Assembly (NCBI GenBank): GCA_018806985.1
Contig: JADANN010000349.1
Span: forward strand, 234,501-298,500
Reading direction: 5' to 3'
Source of the DNA: Angiostrongylus vasorum
Lineage: Eukaryota; Nematoda; Chromadorea; Rhabditida; Metastrongylidae
DNA length: 64,000 nt
Both the position numbers and the translations under genes were made by a program. The notes beneath the pieces were generated by a model that did not search any database, was not told the DNA's origin, and worked only from the letters and a program-made list of their open reading frames with translations. Below are positions 55,493 through 64,000 of this stretch, piece by piece; position 1 is the stretch's first letter, and each line of letters begins with the position of its first letter.

Positions 55493-55991
55493 TAAAGTGA
55501 GCGGTTAGTTGTCCAGCAATGTAGCACCTCATAATCCTTGAATCTTTGGTGACAGTCATTCTCTATGAACAAAGTTTTTACCTCAGAGTACATTACCTAT
55601 GTATTTGTACGTGTTATTAATGGCCGACATTCGAGAGCCCTTTTGACCGATGCGATCACATGTGGACATGAAAGAATTCAGTGGTCTCTACCACAAGATA
55701 ATAATCATTAGACTGCCACAACCGAGGTATTGTTGGAGTTCTGGTCCCCCCTGTTGTATTCCTCCCACTCAATATTATCACAAGAAATGAGTGCTTCATC
55801 AGTTAGTTTATAGCAGCTGGTACCTCTAATTTACTTGAAGGAAACGGCAATACTTGTTCGAGAATATGAAGATGATGTGTTGGTTGTCAAAAGGATTTAT
55901 CACTGCATTACTATTGTGAATACGTACCAGAATCTGCTAGGCAAGTTGCCACTAGATGCAGCCGTTCTGCTAAACATTGTTTTCTTTTTGG

Positions 55992-56377
55992 AATGTTTAC
56001 CTCCTCATCGTAGCTGGGAGGTGTTTGTGGGCAACGGGCTGCGATGTACAGCGGGAGGATTCATCCCTCTGGCAGGGTCCCCCTAAAGCTGAGAAGAAGT
56101 CCGGCGTTTCCACCCAGGAAGCCTAACTAAGAGTGAAGCAATACAGGAACCACCGCCGTCCTGGTATCAAATTAGTCGCATGGTGGGTAACCTCCCTCTG
56201 ATCTACAAGGGCTGCGACTGCCCTGTGGTGGTGAAGAGCTGGGGTAGACTTTTGGCCAGGCTGACCTTGGGATTTCAGGGAACCACAATGGCTTAACCAG
56301 CAAATATCCGAAAAATGGAGATAACGCTGGGGACCGCACAACCAGTGAGGACGGGCCATTCAAGTATCAAGCATCAA
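55992..56377 (+). mobile_element. SINE-C copy in receptor intron 5
   Basis: 'tttacctcctcatcgtagc' start, 'gggctgcgatgtacagcgg', 'ggaaccaccgccgtcctgg', 'gggaaccacaatggcttaac', and a tail variant with 'aagtatcaagcatcaagta'. Confidence 0.8.
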
Positions 56378-56965
56378 GTAAATAATTATTACACAGTGTG
56401 CACAACTTTTGCTACAAAGTGCACTTTTTATGTGATAAATTGCACCTATTTGAAAATTACAGGGTTAGTGCAGAAGAAATTTTTTGATGTTATTTAAGAA
56501 TCTAAATTTTTTGCGAAATTTTTTTAATTGTAGGACAGAGCTGAAACTTTTATGTAACGATTCCTGGTTCTCTGTAGGGTTTGCTAACTCTACTTGAAAC
56601 ATCAGTAAAAAGTTTTCGTAATATTGCATGGTCACTCTGAAGATGTGTTCTCAGTGACTTATCGTCTAATTTTACCAAAAAAGCTCTCTCTAAGTGTCTT
56701 GAACTTCAACGTCCGAGAAAGGAAATTGCTGCGGGTTTTCGCCTGAAACAGTCTCTGTAGAGCGTATTCTCTTCCGAAACAGTCTCCTGCCTTAAAATGA
56801 ACTTGCTCGAAGAAAGGCTTTTTGTAATTTTTTTAAGCGAACGGAACAGCTTCCATGAGTCTATACCTAACGTAGCGTCTGTGTTAACTAAGATGTCAGT
56901 TGAAACAAAAGATACAGCAAAAAGTCTATGTAGCGAAAACATTTGCTGCTCTAAAACTCTTACAG

Positions 56966-57086
56966 CATGGCTATTGCCATCTTTATTTGCGGCGTTTTTC
57001 TACTACCGTGTCTGTAAAGCCGTTTGGATGTCTCGGTCGAAATCACAACCACATCAACTGATAAATAACTTGAAGTCGAAAAAGAG
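56966..57086 (+). CDS. GPCR exon, TM5
   Basis: Acceptor AACTCTTACAG, donor GTAAGA. The codon split with the previous exon becomes alanine, giving FNTIAWLLPSLFAAFFYYRV across the junction: TM5 with its conserved proline. The start of intracellular loop 3 follows (CKAVWMSRSKSQ, KSKKR). The 2.5-kb preceding intron holds a SINE-A and a SINE-C. Confidence 0.9.
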
Positions 57087-57107
57087 GTAAGATTTGCACG
57101 CCCATGT

Positions 57108-57146
57108 GTTATACATATAAATAAATAAATATATATGTATATAGAT
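57108..57146. repeat. ATAAATA/TATATG microsatellite
   Basis: About 39 bases of TA-rich simple sequence directly before a SINE-B in the receptor intron. Confidence 0.75.
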
Positions 57147-57147
57147 G

Positions 57148-57462
57148 ACGAAAGGGTATCAGAGTGGTACATCCCTGGTTCGATCCCGCGGCGCGCTCAC
57201 CAAGCCTGTCATCCTAGTAGTTTGGCAAGTTGGTACCGAGCTTGTCCGGTAAAAAATCACTCTCTGCGATCCAACTGGGGGAAGCTCCAGCCCGACTATC
57301 TCAGGATTCCAGGTAGAATGGACTCGACCAGCATTTCACGACATTGAAGATGAAATGAAAATCCTCAAGCAGCAACCGAAGCCACACGTAAAAGTTGGAA
57401 GACTTTCGTGGATGATGGATACGAGGGAACGAATCGAAAGTGAGATGTGCTGGGATCAGGAA
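57148..57462 (+). mobile_element. SINE-B reference copy, full length
   Basis: A box-like 'gtatcagagtggtacatcc' and B box-like 'ctggttcgatcccgc' (57175-57189). The A/B shared core is 'caccaagcctgtcatcc' and 'ggcaagttggtaccgagc'. The B tail is 'atcactctctgcgatcc', 'aatcctcaagcagcaacc', 'gaacgaatcgaaagtgag' and 'tgctgggatc'. Confidence 0.75.
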
Positions 57463-57529
57463 AGTAGATGTGAAGATGGGGTCATATAAAATAAAAAAGG
57501 ATAATATTTGTATGTATACGTATGTATTT

Positions 57530-57795
57530 GCTCAACGATTAGAGGCGTTTTGCAAAACACACGGGGGTCGTTAGTTCGATCTCACTGCAAGGCAAATCAA
57601 GCCGACCTCGTCAGGTACTGCAAATTGGAGCTAAACTTATCTAAGAGGATAGAACAACATGTCAACATCTACGGAGGTTCCTGCAAGTCATTGTATAGAC
57701 TAGATATGCATTCAAGGACTTATACCATGCTATGATTGGAGTCGAATGCATTGCACATCGCTCAAGGATTGATCAGTGCCGAACGCTTCATCTTT
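57530..57795 (+). mobile_element. SINE-A copy in receptor intron 6
   Basis: B box-like 'tagttcgatctcac' (57570), core 'gcaaattggagctaaact', 'ctagatatgcattcaagg', 'cacatcgctcaaggattgatc', tail 'gaacgcttcatcttt'. Confidence 0.6.
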
Positions 57796-57837
57796 CTACG
57801 CCTGCATCCATAGGCATATATAAATACTTGCATTACC

Positions 57838-57892
57838 GCAAACTTATATTTTTACATACATTCATGCACACATGCACACACACCATTATTTA
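57838..57892. repeat. Imperfect ACAT/ACAC microsatellite
   Basis: Short run of tacatacattcatgcacaca-type units in the receptor intron. Confidence 0.7.
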
Positions 57893-58786
57893 AGCGCACG
57901 CTGACATATGCAAGCATTTCCGGGGAAGTATTTAGCATAAAATATTTCGGAATAATAGAAAGTCGGTCCAGGGAATCACCACATTTCAAGATGCTACATT
58001 TATCGCGTGTAAAACCTGTACCTAGCATCTTTACTACTAGCTCAAAAAATCTTACTGTTCATATTTAGTAGTGTTACAAACGGTCATTTGCACGTTGACC
58101 CATACGAAATGCACGGCTCGAGCGACCAATGTGCTACTAAATTTTGCGCCCTTGAACATTACGATAAGGCTACGGGAGGTCATTTCTTGTGGGTATCACA
58201 CGATGGAAACGGCTCTACTAGGATTGGTTTTTCTGGTGTTGAGGTAGACTTCTTTAAGTGCATCGGTCTGAAATTAGCAACTTAGTAACGTAATCAGTAA
58301 GATCGGTGTCCCTGTTGAACAAAGAACGAAAAAGTGGCTAACTTTCCACGCTTATCTATGATGTTACAATCCTGTTCATTTATATAATCCTATGCAATGA
58401 ATTTGGTGATGTGGTCAGTGCATTCTCCGTCCCCTTGACGTCAATTTCTCGTTCACTGTGACATTCATATGCTACAAACAAGGCACTTACGCGTCATTGT
58501 TATGTATTTCTGTGCCGAAATTGTTATGTGAATCAGTATTTAGTAATGGCCAAGGACATAGGACTATCGACGGGCATCGCGAAGCCAGAATATTCTAGGT
58601 TGCCCACTATGTTCTGAAGGCTGATATATTCAGCACCACTCCAGGAGTGACTGCCGTGTAGATTAATGTCAGAACGTCAGTCTAAAAAATTATAAGGAAT
58701 CTTATTGTCCTTACCTAGATCCTTTTACAAATCTAAATTACAGGTATGCTGTATTTTTATAGATGACGAATAAAATTATTTTTCAG

Positions 58787-58881
58787 TGATGTCACACAAG
58801 ACTATATTAATCGAATACGAAAGAAATCACACGGTCATCGTCGACAAAACACTGAGTACGATCGAAAGCGAATACAAACAG
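58787..58881 (+). CDS. GPCR exon, intracellular loop 3
   Basis: Acceptor ATTATTTTTCAG, donor GTTTTC. Encodes DVTQDYINRIRKKSHGHRRQ and NTEYDRKRIQT, a highly basic loop leading to TM6. Phase 2 in and phase 1 out both match. The intron before it (57087-58786) contains a SINE-B, a SINE-A and a 65-codon orphan frame (58088-58285) that I do not include. Confidence 0.85.
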
Positions 58882-58994
58882 GTTTTCATACGAATTTATT
58901 TCTGACATGACTGCTGCTCATTCAAGCCCTTTTCACAACGGATATTACATTTTCTCAACTCCTATCTACAGCATCATGTAAGCGTACTTTGCTA

Positions 58995-59300
58995 GCAAAA
59001 GTCGGGATCTCAGTAAGGGTTCGAACCCGGGATTAATCCTTACCGTGGGTTCACATGTTATCCACCGCAGCAAACAAGGAACTTGCTTTTGCTCTTACTG
59101 TCAGCTAGGCTTATACCCAATCGCTACTATCAGCAACCACGCATCTATGGAAATAGTTTGGGAGCACAAACCAGCCTTAAATCTAATTAAGCTGACATGT
59201 TGGCCGGCGGTAAGAGTAATCGTGAGTTCGAAGCTCTAACTGAGATTTCTGAGTTTATTGATATCTCAGCATAGTTGTGGTTGTACTACATTTCCTTTTC
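58995..59300 (-). mobile_element. SINE-D relative with a strong tRNA-like B box
   Basis: On the reverse strand, 'ttgctgcggtggataacatg' (A-box-like) is followed by 'cgggttcgaacccttac' (B-box consensus, 59014-59030). The right end has the D-type 'gatatctcagcatagttgtgg'. The T-stem does not pair fully, so it is a SINE rather than a functional tRNA gene. Confidence 0.55.
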
Positions 59301-59743
59301 TAGTTATATTAGTACACTAGTAGCAAGCAACAAAACTGGAAGTTCGAGAATCAATCGAAAGGTGAAAAAAATCATCTTGCGGGAATCATCTCTATTAATT
59401 TGTTCCGACATCAAAAGACCAGACTAAATTGCTATCCAACAGTACATATTTTTTATCTTTATTGAGAACGCTTTATCGAAGTTTTACAACAGATTTAAAT
59501 ATATTTGATTAACCCTAAAACTTTCCGGTCGGTCAGGAACGATGAGGCGACATTTGATTGCTCGTAAATTTGACTCTACTGTAGACCGGTGCTTATCCGA
59601 ACACGTTTTTCGAGTATACGACCGTATTTCAAGTCTATAACATCTAATAGGAAAGAAATTGAAATCTGCTCAAAAATTTCACACTTCAGAAAAATAGCAG
59701 TGAAAATAAACAAAACGCAGAAATACTGAAATATGCAATTTAG

Positions 59744-59839
59744 TGCGGCTGACAATGACTATTATTGCCACCAATTTCTTCTTGTGGATGCCATTCTGTC
59801 TTGTGAACATGATCCAGGCTTTCAAGCCTACTGTATTAA
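59744..59839 (+). CDS. GPCR exon, TM6
   Basis: Acceptor GCAATTTAG, donor GTGAGT at 59840. Completes the valine codon and encodes RLTMTIIATNFFLWMPFCLV, TM6 with the conserved aromatic and proline (LWMPF where most class A receptors have CWxP), then NMIQAFKPTVL of extracellular loop 3. It ends in phase 1. The TM7 exon with NPxxY is not found in the following 4 kb and probably lies beyond the window. Confidence 0.9.
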
Positions 59840-59947
59840 GTGAGTCTTTTTCCATAAAATATTCTTTTTACAGATGATCCATAGTAGTAGAAAACTTGTT
59901 AGAAGAGAGGTTCCTTAAAAAATATGCGATGTCGTGACCTCTAAAGG

Positions 59948-60338
59948 AGTCATGGTTACTTGGATACTCGGATGAGCTGTCTTCACTGGTTGTGCGGGCC
60001 TCCGGATAATTTTCCACTTTTTTCGGAATTTTGCTGGTTTAGCCACTGCGGCTCCCGGAGTCTTGAGCTCAGCGTAACCAAAGTCTGCCACAGGTCGAGC
60101 ACCACCACAGGCATTCACAGCCCTTTTGGATCAGAGGAGATTTGTTACCATGTGACTAGTTTGATACCAAGACTGTGGTCGATTCTGGTATTGGTTTACT
60201 CTCTAGCTAGGTTCCTGATGGAAACGCTGGCCTCTTCCCATTTTGGGAGACCCTGCTGGGGGATAAATCTCCCCGCTGTACATCGCAGGCCGACACCCAG
60301 GAACACCTCCGAACCACTATGAGGAGGTAAACCAAGTT
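59948..60338 (-). mobile_element. SINE-C copy
   Basis: RTE-like tail at left ('gttacttggatactcgga'), 'ggtattggtttactctc', 'gacacccaggaacacctcc', and the start 'gaggaggtaaaccaagtt' at right. Confidence 0.8.
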
Positions 60339-60489
60339 GTGAGGGACAAAAGAGTTATATGGTGGAAAAATAATGAACGCTTCCAACATTGACACAACGT
60401 GAATCAGCTCATAAAGAACATAGAGTTTACGAATCTACGCTACACTAAATGGTTTTCTTTCTCGAACTCTTGGTGAACTTACGCCTCTC

Positions 60490-60848
60490 AACGGTTTACC
60501 GCCTCGTCGTAGCTAAGGAGGTGTTCCTGGGTGTCGGACTGCGATGTACAGCGAAGAATTCATCCCTTGATAGGCTCTCTCAAGCTGAGAAGGAGTCCTG
60601 TGTTTTCATTAGGAAGCCTGGCTAAGAGTAAACCAATATCAGGATCCACCACCGTCCTGGTATCAAAGTCGCATGGTGGCAACCCCTTCTGATCAAGTCT
60701 GCGAGTGCCCATGGCAGTGAAGACATAAGGTAGACCTTGGCCAGACTGACCTTAGGGATTGCAGGGAACCACAATGCTTTAGCGACTCTGGAAAATGAGG
60801 ATCATGCTGCGGCCCACACAACCAATGAGGAGGGGCCATTCAATTATT
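60490..60848 (+). mobile_element. SINE-C copy
   Basis: 'cggtttaccgcctcgtcg' start, 'gtgtcggactgcgatgta', 'aggatccaccaccgtcctgg', and 'gaaccacaatgctttagc'. The tail is degraded to 'ggccattcaattattca'. It faces the copy at 59948-60338 head to head. Confidence 0.8.
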
Positions 60849-60909
60849 CAACTGAGGTGAACTTCGGACCCGCACAACTCCTTACTCACTGGTTCACGTG
60901 TTATGCACA

Positions 60910-61400
60910 GAACGAACGAGGGCCTTTACTGTGCCTTAGCCAGTTCACCCTAACTGTGTACCAGCAATCACCCGTCAACGGGAATGATATGTGGAGCAGA
61001 AATAAGCATTGAACCCAATTTATTTGAAATTGTGGTCGAAGTCACAATATTTAGCCCTTATTCACTGTCCTATTATTTTTCTTGGCAGGGAGTTGTGTGA
61101 AAATCAACCAAAATGATGCTGTGATATCAGCAAAACTCAGAGGCCCAAAGTGAGATTCGAATCTGCAGCCACTCTTTCCGTGGGGTCATATATTATCCAC
61201 TCCACCAACGAGTTCTTTGAATTGCCTTTCTCTCAGCTCACTGTTTTACAACTAAAGGTGCTATAAACAATCACAGTAATGGGTATCAGGTGAGCATCAG
61301 AAGAGGGAAACAGCGGGTTTGAAGCTCAATTGGGAGTTCCGAGTTTTATCCATACCTCGTCATTATTGTGGTTGTATTTCACATAATACCCTGCATGAAA
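60910..61400 (-). mobile_element. Two SINE-D relatives in tandem
   Basis: Left part 60910-61030 has 'cagcaatcacccgtcaacgg' and 'attgaacccaatt' (D 5' end complement). Right part 61040-61400 has the D tail ('ttcttggcagggagttg', 'aatgatgctgtgatatc'), a head with 'gattcgaatctgcag', and a further D-like tail ending 'tggttgtatttcacataat'. Confidence 0.5.
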
Positions 61401-62159
61401 AATTTAATAAGCAGGAGATCAAAGTTACGCATTGTAATTCTCGTCTTTACTGCTATGAAGATTTGGTATTCCGAATTCCACGAAACGTTGTTTAAACTCT
61501 TCTGCGTAAGAGGCTCGTATTTCGGAACACGAATGCAATTCAACAAGCTGGATGTGATGGCGTTTCCCACTGTATCCATTGAAAATTGCAGCTGCATGTG
61601 TGTGCATGGAAGGTTATAAAATTCACATATCGCCTTAAGCTTTCAGAAATTTTCAACTCTAAACGAGTTTAAAATTGATAAGAACATGTGTGAAAAATTA
61701 TTCACACACTTGGAACGATAAGGCAGGATTCTCTACTACAAAGTCTGTAAAGTTCTCAACTCGTCGACTCTTCACCTAACACGTAACGCTCGATGCCGAA
61801 TCTTACAGTGGGTTAGGACGTCTAGTTTTCCTTTCAGTCACCGACTTTTTAGTTTTTGGTAGATAGCGTCATTTCTTGTGAACTTAGGGGTTTTAAGAGT
61901 AAAAACATAAAAAAATTTCTGAAAAAAATTTTCCTTATCGCTTCACGAATATAATGAAATGCATACTTATCATTTACCGTGCTTACCATGTTGCGTCATA
62001 CGAATACATCGCTCAGCATTCGGAAAGCGCTTTGCAAATTACATGGAGTCTAAATCTTAAGTGGGCTATTCATTTCGTTTTGGTCTCGATATCGTCCTGA
62101 GCGATTGTTTTCGTTCTGCTTTCGATTTTGATCTTGGTTTTAATCTCGTGTCCTAATCA
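61401..62159. other. No recognisable feature
   Basis: Anonymous sequence. I searched it for the receptor TM7 exon and found nothing hydrophobic with NPxxY. Confidence 0.45.
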
Positions 62160-62561
62160 ACTCTGGGAAGATCGAACGGAGGAATCGTTGCCGAAAGGAT
62201 ACTTGGATTCACACTGTAGTGAAGACTCATGGATACACCGCTGCAAGGTCAGCGCCAAGACACCGAGTAAGACCAAATTTCTCACCACCAATAGGCCAGC
62301 CTTTAGTACCGTACACCTGCATGATCCCGCCAGTGATGTTAGGTTGGTGAGGTGACCGGAAAGAGGCCACAAAATCTCGTCTTACGCAGGAAGTTATTGC
62401 AGCCGAGTCTGACGAACACACACAAGATATGCCGTGGAGGTCTCTTACTCTGCAACAATAATGCCGGAACACTCTTTCCAGACGCCGATCTTCGAGCCAT
62501 TCTTAGAAAACGCGAATCGCATCAAACTCCACATATGATCGCCCCAAAATGGATAGACCTT

Positions 62562-62942
62562 CCAATGTTTTACATCCTCGTCGTGGCTGCGGAGGTATTC
62601 TTGGGTGTCGGGCTGCAATGTACAGCGGAGGATCCATTCCCCCAGCAAGGTCTCCCAAGTTGAGAAGAAGTCCAGCGTTTCCATCAGGAAGCCCAGCCAA
62701 AGTAAACCAATATCAGGATCCACCACCGTCCTTGTATCAAACTAGTCGCATGGTGGGTAACCTCCCTCTGATCCACAAGGGGTACGACTGCCTGTGGTGG
62801 TGGCTACCTAGGGCAGACTTTGGCTTGGCTGACCTCGGGACTCCAGGGAACCACAATGGCTAAACCAGCAAAATCGAAAAATTGCAGATTATGCTGGTGT
62901 TCATGCAACCAGTGAGGACGGACCATCCAAGCATCCTAGTAG
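62562..62942 (+). mobile_element. SINE-C copy inserted in RTE-I
   Basis: 'ttttacatcctcgtcgtgg' start, 'gggctgcaatgtacagcgg', 'aggatccaccaccgtcc', 'gggaaccacaatggctaaac', and the tail 'gaccatccaagcatcc'. Confidence 0.85.
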
Positions 62943-62963
62943 GGCAAAAACGATAAGAACGTC

Positions 62964-63242
62964 ATAGAGCTGTCGGCGTTGATCTACCTCTGAGGGGTGT
63001 GCCTGCATTCGACTTCACTAGCATCGTTTGGATCTGATTGAATGCATATCTGACCTCTACAATAAATCGCGGTGGCATACCGATGTATCGAAGCAATGCT
63101 GCTATCTCCTAAGCAAGTCTCTGTATCTATTTGCCAAACCCGGAGGGATGGAAGGCTTGCTGGAACAAAGATGCGAGGATCGATCCTATATGCTTAACAG
63201 GGGTGCGCCCGACCACATCGCCACGCCTCACGCGCCCACCGT
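62964..63242 (-). mobile_element. SINE-A copy inserted in RTE-I
   Basis: Reverse A: 'cggcgttgatctacctc' tail, 'atctgacctctac', core 'gcaagtctctgtatctattt', and head 'gaccacatcgccacgcctca' at right, adjacent to the resumed RTE-I. Confidence 0.65.
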
Positions 63243-64000
63243 CCCGCATTATTGCCCCTACAATATAAAGCAAGAAGAGCGGCATACGCCAACCAAGCAA
63301 CGGCACTCTTGTCATCTGCGAAGAAAGATCCCGTAACGAAATGCTGGTGACGTAAGCTTCGTTGTCCATCCATCCAATGTCCATGTCATCGACTCATGTG
63401 AAAGCGTTTCCCGTCGCATGGTCGTTATTCTTCTCCAACCAACGCGTCATAAGAAGAGCACTATTATCAATTGCCACCCACCTTACGATGCAACGGATGA
63501 GTAGGAATTAAATGCGTTCTACTACCAGTTGGATGAAGTTATCCACAATGGCAAAGGTTCAGACTTTGACGACGGAATAAGAAAGAAGGCGAATACAGGT
63601 TCGGAAAAATTTGGGCTCGAAGGAAAAAATGAGGATGGAAACCGTCTTGCAGGACTCCTATTGGCGCAACTCATCCTGTGATTGACCATATTCTGACAAA
63701 CAGAAGATGATGCCTCTTTTACACATCGGCGGTCCTATCATTCTGTTCTGAAACTGATCACCGTCTTCTTCGCGCGAGCGACGATTTGATTTGGCCGTAA
63801 GCAGGAGAAAGAACTCACGTCATCAGCCAGGAAGAAAGAGTCGGTTTGATACGACTACAATCTTCTGAACGAAACTCTAACTAAACCTGACTGATATATT
63901 GAAGAAGACCCGACTAAATACTACGAGCTACTTGTCGAAGAATTTAGAGGTTGCACCGGATTCTCCTCATTTCTTCAAGCAAGTAGGTCAGATCGCTTCT

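Larger units (their letters stand above)
62160..64000 (+). pseudogene. RTE-I retrotransposon, 5' part, interrupted by two SINEs, runs off the window
   Basis: Co-linear with the 5' part of the RTE-I at 17539-20727. It has the 5' UTR (62160-62340) and the endonuclease start (62352-62540; GKRPQNLVLRRK, DADLRAIL). The RTE-I match then breaks near 62540 and resumes near 63265 (RHTPTKQR). The intervening 0.7 kb is a SINE-C plus a reverse SINE-A. The EN C-terminus includes an intact TDHRLLRA motif (63752-63776), and the EN-RT linker runs to the edge. Many frameshifts. Confidence 0.85.

Noticed and set aside
58088..58285. An extra coding exon in the receptor intron (65 codons)
   Set aside because: The receptor joins in phase without it, it ends at an in-frame stop, and I recognise no family.
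59001..59080. A tRNA gene on the reverse strand, from a near-perfect B box (GGGTTCGAACCC) and an A-box-like stretch
   Set aside because: The T-stem does not pair and there is no proper acceptor stem. The flanks match SINE-D relatives, so it is a tRNA-derived SINE head.

Overview
The window is eukaryotic nuclear DNA, most likely from a strongylid nematode and probably a hookworm (Ancylostoma or Necator). The protein-coding exons are short and AT-rich, with nematode-type splice acceptors (TTTCAG, TTACAG, TTTTAG). Two of the retroelement types, RTE non-LTR elements and Penelope-like elements (PLE) with a GIY-YIG endonuclease, resemble families I associate with hookworm genomes. I ran no database search, so the species assignment is inference.

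Two host genes are well supported, and both run off the recognisable sequence. (1) At 6503-8235 (+) six exons encode a complete second nucleotide-binding domain of an ABCC/MRP-type ABC transporter, plus an unusual acidic C-terminal tail. A 3' UTR follows, with AATAAA at 8931. The TMD2 and NBD1 exons are not found upstream; only weak, possibly decayed TMD1-like pieces occur at 179-620. (2) At 50822-59839 (+) eight exons with fully compatible splice phases encode transmembrane helices 1-6 of a rhodopsin-class neuropeptide receptor resembling the nematode GnRH/AKH-receptor-related group. The N-terminal exon and the TM7 exon are not seen. A few further coding-like pieces (15451-15681 -, 21075-21314 -, 21537-21668 -, 25843-26057 +, 35489-35743 +, 53204-53401 -) could be exons of unknown genes.

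The rest is dominated by transposable elements. Two RTE lineages recur. RTE-I has copies at 3509-5432 -, 17539-20727 - (full length, with a 12-bp target-site duplication) and 62160-64000 +. RTE-II has copies at 10165-14206 +, 16265-17526 plus 20740-20925 - (split by the RTE-I insertion), 34015-34930 - and 41845-44580 +. A third RTE RT fragment lies at 24360-24720. A PLE with RT, GIY-YIG remnant and flanking pseudo-LTRs occupies 35931-39395.

Four families of short non-autonomous elements are scattered throughout; I call them A, B, C and D here. A, B and D have tRNA-like heads. A and B share a head and core but have different tails. C ends in the same 3' tail as RTE-I and is probably mobilised by it. 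D forms an inverted-repeat and 86-bp tandem-repeat structure at 47531-48315. An unclassified 1.1-1.2 kb repeat occurs twice (27799-28860 and 32761-34004). A 52-bp minisatellite sits inside a 0.8-kb insertion in RTE-II. Boundaries of repeats are by eye and may be off by 10-30 bases.
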